NCBI GenBank assembly: GCA_013365365.1
Contig: JABVXU010000051.1
Coordinates: 124,001-188,000 of the forward strand
Length of the DNA: 64,000 nt
Direction of reading: 5' to 3'
DNA from: Cruorifilaria tuberocauda
Taxonomy: Eukaryota; Nematoda; Chromadorea; Rhabditida; Onchocercidae
In this document: one piece after another, positions 46,142-60,300 of the stretch
Layout: every line of letters begins with the position of its first letter
Numbering within the stretch: position 1 is the stretch's first letter
Program-made: the position numbers and the translations under genes
The notes under the pieces: model-generated
Databases searched by the model: none
What the model was told of the DNA's origin: nothing
The model's input: only the letters and a program-made list of their open reading frames with translations

Positions 46142-46187
46142 AATTTCTAACAATTGACTTTAGTGGAAACGTCAATTGTTAGAAATT
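46142..46187. repeat. Perfect 17-bp inverted repeat with 12-nt loop
   Basis: AATTTCTAACAATTGAC at 46142-46158 is repeated as its exact reverse complement at 46171-46187, around a 12-nt spacer. At 46 nt it is shorter than a normal miRNA precursor. Confidence 0.85.
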
Positions 46188-47649
46188 ACTCTAATCATAT
46201 GAATAATTTAACCACAGAGATTCTTGGTACTGTATGGATTGTCAAATAAAGTGAGCGGAGAAATGAGTTTTGACCACCTAGAGAAGAAATTTGGCACAAT
46301 CTTTGAAATTTATTCTTGAATCCTCGCTGAAGCAACTTGATGCAATGATTGGGAGGTCACTGCATGCAGGTCAAGTTCGACCTTCGACTTTAAAACTCAT
46401 CAATGAATTCACGAAATTCTATGTATGCAATGCCACTCACACCTCTCTCGTTAATGCAGAATGCTGTAAGATCAATTCTTTTATTACGTACTTCACTGTA
46501 CCATGGACGGATCAGCTAGTCTCAAAAAATTCGAGTACAGATGAATAAGCGATCAATGATGCATAAAAGTTAAATAATGTAATGTCATATGGAGTGCTGT
46601 GTCAGAAGTCACTTCATTGCTGCTTCCGGAAAACGATTTTTTCGGCATTCTTCTCCGGATTGAAGCAGTAAAAGTTTCGCTAACTTGAATCGAGAGGTAC
46701 TGCGATTTCTACTTGTCCTTCGTTACTTCATGATCCTTTCCAATATTGCGAAAGCATTCAGTTACAGATGAAACATACTTTCGACGAAAGAAGAGTTTAT
46801 TCGGTATCTAATGCCATGTAAGGTCTAACCGATTCTTGTTTTATGCGTCGCCGAATCAGTCTCTAATCATTTCTAAAATTATTCTAAATTAATTAATTGG
46901 ATTTTGACAATTGAAATGATAATTTGTGGTGAGTGGGCTTATGGGTATCTTCGAATTCAATTTCACTTTTATCTTTTCCATCCTGAAATTACATCATCTT
47001 CCTCTTACTGCGAATGGAAACTGGAAAAATCTTCGTAACTTCCGGCTACGTCGTTTCCGCAGCGAAACAGAAAGAGCAGCAATTTCATCGTCATCGTCGC
47101 TGTACTCATCGCAACAAGAGTTCTAACAAAACAACAACAACAACCAGAAAACAATGACAATAACAACAAGAGCGATAAACAAGGACGTCTAATCGATGAG
47201 AACATTAGAACATTACAGTTCGGCGTGTTGGTGTGGAGAATGGTAAGGAGAAACCGGTTCCGTCCTCGACGGTAACTGAAACATTTGCGAGCTATGGTCT
47301 CCGCCGAATCACCGCGGCAGGTACCTCTCTCCGAGCGACGTGTACAACTCATCTTTCTTCTCTCTCCTTCACTCCACCACTCCTTTTATCTTTCATTTAT
47401 TCCAATTGAACTTTACCGATCCCTCTCTTCGTCCCTTCCTCTATCAGTAAAACAGGACTCATACCGAGATTCCTTGAATCCATAACATCCATGAATTCAT
47501 TCGCCACTGATCGATCTTTATCAGGCAGGTCACACTCGAGAAATATTCACTTGTGTTGAAAATTTTGTTTTGTTTCATTTTAGAAGGAAACTGCCAAAAA
47601 TGTGCTCCTCTTATCCGCTCACTTCCATTCCCGAGCTCTGACGCATTTC

Positions 47650-47681
47650 AGGACAATTCCATTAAAATGAACAATTCCTGA
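47650..47681 (+). promoter_or_regulatory. dkf-1 5' splice acceptor and short upstream ORF
   Basis: GCATTTCAG ends at 47651 and may accept a spliced leader or close a 5' UTR intron. Fifteen bases later ATG at 47667 opens a four-codon frame (M-N-N-S, TGA ending 47681), which closes 17 nt before the main start at 47699. The main protein also begins M-N-N-S. If used, the small frame could restrain kinase translation. Confidence 0.4.
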
Positions 47682-47698
47682 ATTCACCAACTATCGCC

Positions 47699-50600
47699 AT
47701 GAATAACTCTGTCTTAAACAACACCGATAATTCCGGTATTAACGGTGACAGTGATGATATAACAGTAATGGATAGTTGGGAAGATCGAAGGATATCGATA
47801 ACTCTTCAGTATGGTTCGCTGAAGGAAGTATTAGTTCTCGAACGGTCTGATAATCCACAGGTTTTATATCAACCTCAGTATTTAATTCATATATATATAC
47901 ATAGAAAATGTGAAGACCCTTTTACAGAGAGAACATGGTGAAGTAGACATAGGGCAAATTGATATCGTGGGATGTGCTTCTGGGAAATCTGGGAAAGAAA
48001 TGACAATCTCGAATAGCAGCACTGTCCAGTGAAAGGGCAGAATGATAGGGCTTTGGAAAGATCTTCAAAATTCCTCATTCTGTTCTCTTCTTGATAGCTT
48101 GGCCCAATCACAAATGCTTCCTCTTAAATCTTTAATGCTGTAGCAGTAAAATTCTACCAATTAAATTTTTGAATTTGAAATAGCAGAACTTGAAAGTTAA
48201 TTGGAGGGAATGAAAACTTTTCATTTTAGCAATTTGAATCACTCTGTGAGCGTGCCAGACAAATAGCTGAAAAGCATTGTGATAGTAAATTAGCTAACGG
48301 CTGTGAGCTTCATTTGTTCAGACATGATTATAACTCGCCAAACATGCTGCAACACTTGGCTTCTGTAACACAGCTGGTACCTTTCTATTTTTCCATTTCA
48401 AATATTAAATTCCTAAAAATTATTGTTCACAAGTTGTTCTCAATTAAAATAAGTTTTTCGGTAGTTTGTGCAATCTAAGATCTGATACTTAAACTAACCG
48501 AAAGTAATCATCCTCTTCAATGAGTTGGAGTATCCTGACGTGACTTCAGAAGATTAATTTGAGGATAATGGCTGCAACGTGGAAATAATTCTGATAGATC
48601 GTAATGAACGACCGACACGTCCTCATGTGCTCGCTGTCACGTCATACATGACTCCAACGTTTTGCGATTATTGCGGTGAAATCCTAATTGGCTTAATCAA
48701 GCAGGGTTTACAGTGTGCCAAATGCCGGTATCCAATTCGTATAAAAAGTTTTTATTTTCGTAAATATTAAAATTAATATTAAACGAGGCATTTTTGAATT
48801 TGTATTCGAAGAACGAAATTCAATATTTGTAGATGTAATTTTCATAAAAAATGTGCATTTGCGCCAAGAAATAATTGTGCCAAAAATAACCTAACTCCAA
48901 TTCTTCCAAGTACGGCATCCACAGGTATGTGTATTATTTACTCTCGATTTTGTAATTTTTCTTGAGGAAAGCAAAGAGAATCGAATTGATTCGTTTTCTA
49001 ATTGTAGATGGGCTGTGCTGCGATGAGTAATTCGTAATTAATCACTTAAATTAATCATTCTTACCTGCAGATGATGTTCGATGCCAACAGGATGCCTCAT
49101 TTGCATTACCACATACCTTGGCTGTACATAATTACAAGACACTAACTGTTTGTAAAGTGTGTGATAAAATGTTAATTGGCCTAATGAAGCAAGGATTGCG
49201 CTGCCGTGATTGCAAGGTTCTGTATGTTGAAGTAAAGTGAGGGATCGCGCAGAAAGTGCAAACCGAAGTTTGAACCCACTTGAAAGTTTAATATTTGCTC
49301 CTGACCTCAGCCATCACTTATTTGACTATACCCTTCCAAAGTTTTATTTTCAGGTTTTTCGAACCTCATGGTAAATAATTCCAGGTTAATGTACATAGGA
49401 AATGCGCTTCATTACTACCGATGAATTGCCAAATAGCAGATGGCGCAATAACACCTTCATTCGATCAGTTAAGTGTCGATGACGATACGTCGTTGCTTTC
49501 GACAGCGTACGACGAAGTCGGAACACATGAAGAAAAGGATTCGATGATACCGCTTGCTCGCTTGCCAGGTTTCCTTCCTGTTTGCATTTCACGTACACAT
49601 CTAAGTTAACATTTCGATTTCGTGACTTCTGAATTTAAAGGACAAGCATCGACAAGAATCATTAATCGTCAACCAACAGTGGAAGGATGGATGATCCATT
49701 TCATGCTTGATCAGCCGGAACGACGTCTTAGACACTACTGGATCCTCTCCGGTGGTGCTATCAATATGTACAATGAATATAATGAAGGTAGTGTGAAATC
49801 CTAATTAGTTGGCATTTTAATTCTGGCAGTGTTAGCGATTTCTAATATGGAGTAAAAAATGCATGAAATTAAATTTCACGTGTTCGAGCTTTATGTTAAC
49901 ATCAGATTGGAGATATAATGGAAACTAAAACCTTACTTAAATTAGGTGTGAATCCACATCGTATTTATCGAACAATTCCACTTGGTGGTATAATGGTTCT
50001 AACGCCCTACAATGGACCACCTTTACATCCAAGGTTTGCTGTTGAAGGAAATGGAATGCACACTTTTACCTATTGCTCACTTTTTGGTTAATTTTCATTG
50101 GAATAAATTCTAGAAATCCAGGTTGCTTTGTCGGGTCAATTTCGAGAATCTGAAACTTTCCTTTCTTAATTTGATCTGATATTCTCTTCATAATTAGCAG
50201 TGCAACACGATTCTTCCTATCTACCATTTCGAGTTGAAGCAATTAAATTTCTAGCTTTCCCGCTCACTGTTTCGAAATCCGCACCACGTCACACATGGTA
50301 TATTGCGTGGGTGAAAATTTAGATGTGTACGGTGCGCCTCCGTCGAAAGTGCCACGTCACGCGAATTCTAAAAGTAATTCCAATGCGCAAATGTGGTTTC
50401 AGGTGGCTCCTTGTTCTAAGCTTTTTCATCAATTTTTAAAAAATCCTCACAACCAACTTCCAATTCATCTTGAAAGGCCTGAATTCGTTCCTTCAAGGTG
50501 GATTAGGAGGTGATTTCCAAGAAGATACAGGAAAGGTACGAGACGTCCGTGAATCCTAAAGACAAAAAACATTCTTGTAGGCTTTGCAACAAGCATTACG

Positions 50601-52899
50601 ACCACCTCCATCCAGAAATGACTCGTCGAATACAGAACCCGCGTTGCAATTCACCGAGTTGTATCAGGTTGATCTTATCAAATGTGGACTGTTCTACATA
50701 CTAGCTGAAGTGATGCGCTTTTTAAACTCACCCCATCTGAATTTTTACTCTCAATTTCAAGAATACCAATCAAAGTTCTCTTATCTCTTCTGTAATTCGA
50801 AAAAAGTCAGAGGTGAAAAAACTTTTTCATCAGATTTTGGGTGATAAAACGCTTGGATCTGGACAGTTTGGTACCGTTTACGCAGGCGTTCATCGTCAAA
50901 GTGGACGTGAAGTTGCTGTAAAAGTAAGTACTTGCACTACCTTAAATTTCAAGCTTTGTCTTCCTCTAGCTTAAAATCATGCCGATTTATATTTTTATTT
51001 CATGGCTTGTGATAACAATAAACAAAAGATAGTACTGATTAACTTGAGCCGTTTTGTGAATAGCTCGCTTAGAAACAAGGAAATGTTGAGGACGAAAGAA
51101 TTAAGTTAAGTCTAATCAACTTCCAAGCAAGTAATGTGTACTGAAAGTAAACGTTAGTAATCTGTCGATGGGGAAGCGTTTTAAGGAGTAGAGAAATGCG
51201 ATTCAGGTAATAGCAAAGGATCGATTTTCAAAGAAGTCATCAGCCGGGGTGGAAACATTGAGAAGTGAAGTAGCAATTCTGCAGTCCATTAGTCACTGTG
51301 GCATTATCAAACTGGAATCGATGTTCGAAACAAAGGATAAAATCTTTGTGGTAATGGAGAAAATGAATGGCGATATGCTGGAAATGATTCTAAGTCAGGT
51401 ATGCTATGAAGTGAAGTTAGCGATTCGAGTAAATCATAATTGTTGTGGTCTTGGAACGGATTAGTCACTATGGAGTGTGATATTATCAGATTAAAATCGA
51501 CGTTTGGAACGAAGGATAGTGAGAGAATCACCGTTAGGAGAAATGATACTATTTGAATATTTCTAAGCATCTTGCTGAGTCGGAGAGAAGCTCGAGATCG
51601 ACGAAGCTTGAGGTCGAGATTGCGGTCGCATGTTTAATGAGCTCATTACTGATATCTCCCCTTCTAGGCCGCAGGTCGCCTGGATGAACGAGTAACCAAA
51701 TTTTTGATTATTCAAATTTTGTGCGCCCTACGATATTTACATTCGAAGGGAATAGCACATTGCGATCTCAAACCCGAAAATGTCCTATTATCTGATCTCG
51801 TCAATGCTTTCCCCCAAACAAAACTATGTGATTTTGGTTATGCTCGATTTATCGGCGATGCTCAGTTCAGGTCGTTCCACTTCATATTTCATCCTGAAAC
51901 TTCATTTACAAAATATTTGGAATTTTAATTACAGTGATGTATGATCCAGCGGACAAAGAACTGTAACAGACTGACTGTAAAACACTAAAGACAAGCTCAG
52001 GGATGTTCAATGATAATCATTTCAGGAAAACGATCGTCGGTACCCCGGCCTACTTAGCTCCAGAAGTTCTCCAAAAGCGAGGTTAACTTCGGAAAGAAGA
52101 AGTTTTCTTTCATTTCTCAAATTCTCACTCATTCGATTCCTTACTGATCTCTTACTTTATCATTCTTCTTGACAATACTAAGTCTCGACAGAATTGTTCA
52201 CTTGCTCTTTCCATTTCAAATTACTGTTCGTATCTTTTTCTGACTATCCAATTACATTAAGATTAATTTATAGGGTACAATAAATCACTCGATATGTGGT
52301 CTGTCGGTGTGATTATTTACGTAACTTTAAGCGGTACATTTCCGTTTAATGACGGTGAGGAAATTGCTGAGCAAATACAAAATGCTGCTTTTATGTTTCC
52401 ATCAGAGCCGTGGCAACAGATATCACATGAAGCTATCGACCTGATTCAGAGGTTACTTAAAGTAAAGGTAATAGCTGTCATAGTTAAATTACTCTGTTTG
52501 CGTGGCACATTATCATTCAAGTCGTTCTTCGACATCCATCTGAGACAGACAAAGAAATCAACATTTGAAAATACGTCAGTCGATATTAAATAGTTGGACG
52601 TTAAGATATGCGATGGAATTAGGCTTGAACAAGGTTATGGGGATTCTCGTGCAAAGTACGATAGAAAGAGGCAGATATTTAATGGTAACAATTTTCAGAT
52701 CGAAGAACGCTTGTCAATCGATGAATGCATGAAGCATGAATGGCTCGGTGGAGCGCAAGTTTACGTGGACTTGAGGAGGCTTGAATTACAGTTAGGTGGA
52801 GAACGATATCTGACGAATGTCGAAGACGATGCTCGTTATGCCCACTTCCTAACGGGCCAAGAAGATCTTAAGCCTCACCATCACTCTCCTTTTATTTGA
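47699..52899 (+). CDS. dkf-1: Protein kinase D, DKF-1-like
   Basis: Diacylglycerol-activated Ser/Thr kinase. Sixteen exons: 47699-47860, 48230-48376, 48564-48727, 48833-48924, 49071-49216, 49385-49568, 49641-49787, 49946-50033, 50255-50402, 50581-50667, 50834-50923, 51207-51398, 51668-51870, 52026-52081, 52274-52467, 52699-52899. The total is 2301 nt, or 766 aa. Domain order is the PKD N-terminal ubiquitin-like fold (about 37-115, with [13 protein letters not shown]), C1a at 124-173 and C1b at 203-252 (both with the full His/Cys pattern), a PH domain at about 312-430, and the kinase from 456. The kinase has GSGQFG, Lys485, Glu506, HCDLKPEN (Asp582), DFG at 604-606 and GTPAYLAPE. The activation loop has Gln and Thr (Thr619) where mammalian PKD has two serines; C. 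elegans DKF-1 likewise relies on one Thr. The length also fits DKF-1 better than the longer DKF-2. Confidence 0.96.
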
Positions 52900-54391
52900 A
52901 AGACTCTCTCGTGAAATGCTGATCACTATGTAATCACTTTTGAGGAAGTTATCGCGGTATGGTGCAAATTGATATTTAGTAGGTAGCGAAGTGAACACAT
53001 TTATGCTAAATGAAGAAAGAAAAGAACAAATTCCTTATAAGTTTGTGTCATCGATTACTTCGGTGATGGATTTAATCAATGTGAGAAGTTTTTTCTACAC
53101 TTACTTGCGTATACTCACTCACCTAGACGGAATGAGAGGTCAGATGAGGTGATAGAGATGGTTTTTGATTTTATTCGTCTTTTGATTCAAGTGTCCGTTT
53201 ATTCATGTAAGGTCAATCGGCTAAAAACGCACATAAAGCATGAAATTTCGATTGGAATATAATGTGTGTAACCAGCAGAAAACAAGAACTGAGATTTTTC
53301 AAGAAATTCTAAATATTTCATAAAATTCGCTTTACTTCGAGATGTCAATAACGAATGATTTTTTTGTTTCAAATTCCAAATATTAAAGTTTTCGATCTGC
53401 CATTGACAGATGAAATGCCTAACCGAACTCCCGAGAATTCCCAACCTGACGGAATACTTCAGATTTGGAATGGCATGAAACAAACCATTTAAAGCATCAA
53501 ATGTAATACAATAAATACACAAGTATTTGGAGACAAGGACGAAGTGAAGCAACTTTCAAGATTTGATTATGAGCAAAATCTTTCTTCTTTCGATAATTCC
53601 TCCAATTTCTAACAGTTAAAACAGTAGAACAAACCGGAAGACTGGTATTGCAGGATTTTTTAGTGAAAGGCTTTACTCATACCGCTTTCGAAATTCACAT
53701 AACTGAAGGAATGAAACAAAGCACGAGGAAAAGGCAGAAAAACATTAAAGAGGAAGTGGAGATCGTTTACCTGTATTTATACATACGTCTGCAAGGAGGC
53801 GCAACTGGAAGAGTTCGAAGTAAAATGACGGAATTCAAGGAAGTAGGAAGCTACGGTGAACAGGGCACCTTCCACATTCTTCCGACGTTTTCTGTCACGT
53901 GCAAACCGTTTCAGTTAATCAGTGCTCACTTTTCTCCCGCAGTAAAATATCATTTTATCAGTAGGAAAGATAGCAATTTAAAGTCATTGTGAAATGAAAA
54001 AAGAATGGAAATTCAAAAATGGAAAAACAAAAGTAACTTCCTAATTTGACCTCAGCCATTTACTCTCTTCTGAATGTTCCAAGCTCAAGGTTATTACCAT
54101 TGTTAAGACCGAGATAAAATCCCTCGAACAGAACCCGTATTATGAGACGACATATTGATGTATACACACCAACGTCTCAGTAAAATTAAATTTTTACAAT
54201 AATTTGAATGAAATTTACTTCGCCTACTAAATGATAAGGACGGAAGTAAAAATAATATAATTGTTTCATATTAACTTTGAGCTATTGAAATTCAGTACTT
54301 CCAAAATGCTGTAAAGCGGGAGGAGAATTTCGGGAAATTGAATAGAGAAAAGTTACTTACTAATTTACCTGTCCGAGGAATTTTCTCAGTA
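52900..54391. other. Convergent 3' intergenic region, dkf-1 / semaphorin
   Basis: About 1.5 kb between two 3' ends. An open frame of 114 codons at 53648-53992 (+) shows no recognisable motif. AATAAA occurs on the plus strand near 53511, a possible but distant dkf-1 polyadenylation signal. I see nothing else. Confidence 0.55.
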
Positions 54392-57300
54392 CTATAAATA
54401 AACTTTTTTAACTTTGTAATCCCGTGGTAGCGTGCTATTATTCAAAAATGTTATGTAATTTTTTTCTGTAGCAAGTTTAGACGTTGTAAAACCAGAATTG
54501 ACGTTATTACCGGGATTCAAAAGTAATGCACCGTTCTGTGGAATGCCGGAAATCAATGACACTGAATCCTTCCCAGGTCCCACACCGTAAACGTGTTCCA
54601 ATTTGGCGCCAGCTAACGAATCATGACGTGTCAACCGAGCACGTCCATACGAATCATAACTTCCTTAAATGGAAAAAATGAATTTTTTGGTTGAAATTGA
54701 ATTAAACAGTCAACAATCGGTTAACAACTGTTAGTTCTGAGTAAGCTGATTAATGGATAGTAACTGAAATCGCGAACCTGTAGAAGAGGTGGATGAATGA
54801 GGCTGGCCATCCTGTATTAATCGCCACCTGGACAACCGATAGCCAGCAAGGAAGCCAGAAACGGAGGCAACAGCCATCGTTATCAGTACAGCTATCACAA
54901 CTCGTTCACTACCCAAATTACTCGCCTTCTCCTCAGTTGAAATGACGCGTTCGGAATGTAACTCTAAAACCATTTATTTCACATTTCAACTGCTTGATAA
55001 AGGAAGGTCAAAGGTATTCAGCCTTACCATCGATAGCATAGTAGTCGGGGTCAACTACGCCCTCGGGACATTGTTCCGATTGTCCCAGAACCACATTCTG
55101 AACGAAATTTCCTTCTGACCATGTGCTTCGGCCCACACAACTAGCACTGTCTAAATCCCACGCACAATGTGCGTCTTGCAAATGCACGCAACCTGCACAG
55201 TTTCCTTGTTCTGAACAGTATTCCAATGGAACTGCCGCTATTTCGTCTGAACTGACCACAATCAACTGCAAATTGTAAGGTATCAAATTGCGAAATATTT
55301 GAACTTGTCGAAGTTTTGGATTGATGTCAAGCGGCTAAATGATTAATTGATAACTGTCATTAAATTGGCTTCGTGGAAGTTTGCAAATGTAGAAAATCTA
55401 GTGAAATACCACGTTTAGAATTTCCAAAAATGAAATTGTTACCAGTAACACACTCAACTGATCATTACCTGGTCATTGATGGCCATTAAATTAATAACGG
55501 GCAAGTTTTTGGAGAAAACTTTTACTGATTGAACGACTGTCGTGGGCCCATCCTGGAGGTCATAGAGCTTCAGAACACGTCCATCGGAGGTACCGATGTA
55601 CAAGGCGTTATGTGTTACTCCATTTTTCACCGAGTGAACCTGCAAAATGAAGTACTTGAGAGAAGTGAGCAATAACTTGTCTCAATTAAAATTTAATTGT
55701 TAGTCACAAAGTCTATCTAACTGAATACTCCTGAAATCTACCTATAATATAATTCCTCCTACAATTCAATTTTCTTTTTTTGATGAAAATTGAATGTTTA
55801 TCGAAAAATAAATATTCATTTCACTTAGGAAGATTTGTTTATTACAGAGAGACTGTAGAAATCATTTCTGCGTGAATATCGCCTGAAAAACTTTTGTTCG
55901 TGCCACTTCTCAGAAAGATTGCTTCAGCTTTCTGGAAATTCAGCTCTTCAGCGGTTAAAAAAAATCGAAATGAAATAATGAAAAAGCCTTTCAAGTTGAT
56001 GGAAGAAATAAACTTCGGCGTAGATGCATGATATTGTGATCATTTTTAGAATAATATAACATTTAACAACACAAACTGAATCACAGTGAGATATATCTGC
56101 AGATACCAATCACAAGTGGAAAGTTTTTATCAGAAAAAGGAAAACACCACACACTTTTGGTGAAACGGCGATCTGTGTGAATGACGCACGTTCCGGTCCT
56201 TGAACGAGGATTGGTCTTGAACGTACCGCAGGAACCGCCTCATGCATCAGCGGGTTGCGTGCAATGAACGAAACAATATTTTCCGATAACTTTGAGGAAT
56301 CCGCAACGCACTGAAATTACGAACAATTAGCAATTCATGTATAGATGCAATGAATATATCATAAATGATATAATAGCATTTCCGATGATACCTACCACAC
56401 GAGGTACCTTAGTGTTAATGAATGAGTTATTTATCATGACGATTCTCACTTATTTTAGTACTTGACTTACCGACCCAGGCCGTGGAATAGATATACTTTC
56501 GTGTAGTCTATGAGGCACCCAAAAACTTTGAGCAGTTTTCTGAATTTTAAAGTGTCCGTAATCAAAAATTCGTTTGATAGTTTCCATTCGATACGCACAT
56601 ACAGCTGACATTCGGACGCTGCTTTCCGGTGTTGAAAAAATAGCGTAAACGTAAGAGGAACCGTCCGTTGTTGCCACTGGTTCGGTCACCGCTTCTGCAA
56701 CCAGTCGATATGGAAATTAAATTAAAGTGATCTCTTTACAGGAGCCTTTCAAGTCATTTTCATATCAGTATCATTTTCCAAACACTTCACTATTTTACAC
56801 TCAGACAATCAACCAATTAATTAGCCAATATTCATAATTTGAAAAACCATGCCTAACTCAGGCAGAAATAAGAAGGCGAAAAAAATCTCTTCGTTCGAGA
56901 TAACTTTCATTTATAAGCTTAGAGAATCGATGAGCAAATCCTTTACAAGTAAAAAAGTTGAAATTGAAGAAAGGAAATCTGTCAGTCGAGAAAATCTTGC
57001 GAACACTTTTTTGTTTTTTCAAGAGCGAAAGCAGGACAGTCTCTCCTTCAACCTTTCAACTGGTGTTTTCCTGTCTACGAAAAGGAATTTGTTGTGGAAA
57101 TTCAATTTCTTCAACCACAAACATGCAATCCCAATTAATGGCGAAGAAAGTCATACGCAATTCATTGAAGTAAAATGGTGTATTTGCCGGGATCGAACAG
57201 TTTAATCGTGCTTTCACGTATGACGTCCAGCGCTCATGTGCTGGACGAGCACCGCCTCGATCACTTTTACAAACTCTCCCAACTCGAGCATAGATCTGAA

Positions 57301-60300
57301 GATGAGAAGTTGCAATGAAGAGGTGTATCTAGAATATCAATGATATTTTCTAAAGTATTAAAAAATAGCAAAAAGGAAAAAACAGTGGGAATAGCGATTT
57401 GAGGCACTTTGTTTCTTCATTGTAGCTGACTATTTCTTTGAAAAATTCCATCAGAAATAAAAACGCACCTGTCGATCGCTGTCGCCAACTTCAGCGGCCC
57501 ATTCGCGGTACCAAAAATAAACGTGATCGCCATAAACAAATGATGCAACGAAATTTGGTGCTGCAACAACAAATAGACAAACAAGCAATGAACTGATCAA
57601 CTGATCTTATGCAATATAATATCAAATCACTTCATCATTTCACTCGATTTAACACAAAATGATCTGAAATGACTGATCTGATCCATCAACAGCATGGAAA
57701 ATAATGAAAAAATGAAACTTTGTCATTATTTGGAGCAAATGTTAGAGCATCGTGCAACATATTGTTGACCTTCTGCATTTAAATTATTTTTTGCCAGTCA
57801 GACAAGGCTACAGGCCTGACCTTATCAAACTAATCATCTTTCGTCCAGTGCTATTTACCAATTCTGATATGATCAGTTTTGAAACAGATTAACACATTTT
57901 ATAGTATCCATTGTTCAAGAAGAATATTCCATAGTATGCTCACTATAATATACTTACTGTAGTTGATGATTTGGATTGGGTGGATGTTTTTAAATGAAAG
58001 TTGGATATCAATCACCCACTGATGAACTCACTAAGCCAACTACTAAATGGACAATTCCTCCTCGAAAAATTCACATGAATATCTCCAAGTTTACAGAAAT
58101 TATTCATATAAATTTTGTGGATCGCTTGACCTTCGTTTTCTCAGATTAATCAATCCAAGTAAAAAATATATTGATTTTTCGATGGGAGTTTATGTGTGAA
58201 GATGAGAGAAAATGTTAAAAACTCTCGTCTCGATGAAATTCAATTAAACAGGAAATGAGTTAGCTGTGGAAATGAGAGGAATCTCTTAGACATTGACAAT
58301 TTCTATCTCAGCTCCTTCCCATCTAAAATAATTTATAAAATGTTGAAGAAAAGAAGTTATCACAAAAAGGAGGAGGAAAATATAAATCCTCCTGGACAGG
58401 TAATTTTTTAATATGTATGAGAGTGAAGCAAATCTTAAAACATCATAAAACTCCATTAACAAGGTAATTTGATTGCAGGGGTCAACTTGACCCTTCTTTG
58501 GAAACCGACAAGGACCTCTTCTATATAATAATGCTTTTATCGAAGGCTCCAATAGATTAGTATTAAATTAAGCGGCTGATCAATCGTGAGAAATAGTCTT
58601 AGATATTGATATCTTGGTCGAAATTATACGGTTCCTCAGGTGTGGGGATCAAAACAGAATGAATTATTGAAAACCTATGGAGAGAAACACAAGTATTCGG
58701 GGAATAATGATGGGGTTACGGGATGACCTTCAAGGTTAAACATGACAGTGCTGAAGGATGAGAGAAATTTCGAGATTTTCTCTCTGAAAATTGAGAGGTC
58801 AGGTATCGTTCTTCTGCGTTGTGGAATAGTGCCATCAAAAATTTACGTGAATCCGCTATCTTAATTGACACTTACAGTCGAGTACTTTGAGGTCATCTCG
58901 TTGTGTCCTTAATCCTTCCTCATCTGATAATCTTTTCCTGTAAATGAGTGGGTCATTGCCAGCAAAATCTGACACCGTTCCTGTATAGATTTCATTGGCA
59001 TCGGCGATGTAAACCGCTGTAGAGTTGTGTTTTGGGTCGTAAGGAGCGATTGCCTGAAAGAGTAATAAAAGTAATCATAGAGGGAAACTCGGACTAGTTA
59101 AATGAATGGGAATATGAAAGATAAGAATCAATGAGACCTTCGAAAAGGTTCCACAAAATATTTTACGAAATGGAATAAACGAACTGAAAATTTACCTGTC
59201 CATCGAACTGACGTCTTTGTTGCAGCATGCGATCATCATCTGAATAAGCGTATTCCCGACATTTCGGGGAGTATGCGTGCGTGCCACAAATAAGGCTACG
59301 CCCGTTAGATTGCCGCACCATAACTCGAATATAGTTGTGGCATTCCAGCTGGAAACGAGTAGGAAATATTAAACACATGACGTGCCTCCGATAATTCGTA
59401 AGCAGAATGATTGTAGAAATTACCCGACTTTTGCCCTTCATTAGACAGTCCTCGATCGTTTGTCCCGGTGGTACCCACTCCAGTACCTGTAATTTGTATT
59501 GTTGAAAAAGCGAATTTCCGTTTAATTATTAAACAATTAAAGCACAGAAAATAAGGATGCTTGTATTATCAGTTCGTACTTCGTACATCATTTCTCCTCA
59601 CATTGAAGCAGCTAACATTAGAATGAGAGATTTAAATTCTCTGAGGATAGAAATAACTTGTCGGAATTCTGGAGAATTTAACTTCTTTACTTTCTCTGCA
59701 AAGTAGGGCTAGAAGCCTTGTTTCGTGTTTATGGCATCTGTTTTAGTGAAATATCAGGGAATTTGAAGGATTTGTGAATGGAGGTAGGGAAATGCTTTTC
59801 TTCAGGTATTTCTTTCGAAACAGTCCCGCGGTTTATTCTTCAGCAACAAATTCCCCCCATTAAACATTAAAAGACGGGCTGATTTCGAGAATCACATCTA
59901 ACTTAATCTCATTTAAATTACAAAAGCAACTCACATGTAGCACTTGTAGATTGGCCATTGATAAATTATAAACTCTGTCCCTGTAAATGATAAATTTTAT
60001 TCTTTCTTGTTATGACAGTATGGCGTGCTAGTACCGTACCGTTTCGCATAACTGCTGAGCAACAATCTGTTACCGTATATATTTGAAGGAAAGATGTAAG
60101 GGAAACGATGATAGATTTAATTTGCTATAACCGTAACTGAGAAAAGTTTTCTTGATCTCCCTTAATTTTAAATGAAAATTTGCTCAGTGATAATCAATTA
60201 ATCTCAATGAACGTTCATCGTTGCAAATGCTATCGCATGTTGTTACCGCAGCTTTGACCTTTCCGTTGATGTGACCTTCACAAGCTATCCTGATTCCATG

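Larger units (their letters stand above)
44964..47698. other. Upstream region of dkf-1
   Basis: About 2.7 kb between the tRNA and the dkf-1 start. A moderately GC-richer part at about 45170-45420 has open frames in several readings without family resemblance. A 17-bp perfect hairpin lies at 46142-46187. ACAACA- and ATCGTC-rich simple sequence is at about 47085-47150. A splice acceptor (GCATTTCAG ending 47651) and a short upstream ORF (47667-47681) precede the start codon. Confidence 0.5.

Noticed and set aside
47005..47352. 115-codon minus-strand frame upstream of dkf-1
   Set aside because: The hydrophobic Leu/Cys-rich part comes from ACAACA/ATCGTC simple repeats read backwards; there is no family match.
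53648..53992. 114-codon plus-strand frame between dkf-1 and the semaphorin gene
   Set aside because: It lies in the joint 3' flank of two convergent genes, has no recognisable motif and lacks splice or promoter context.
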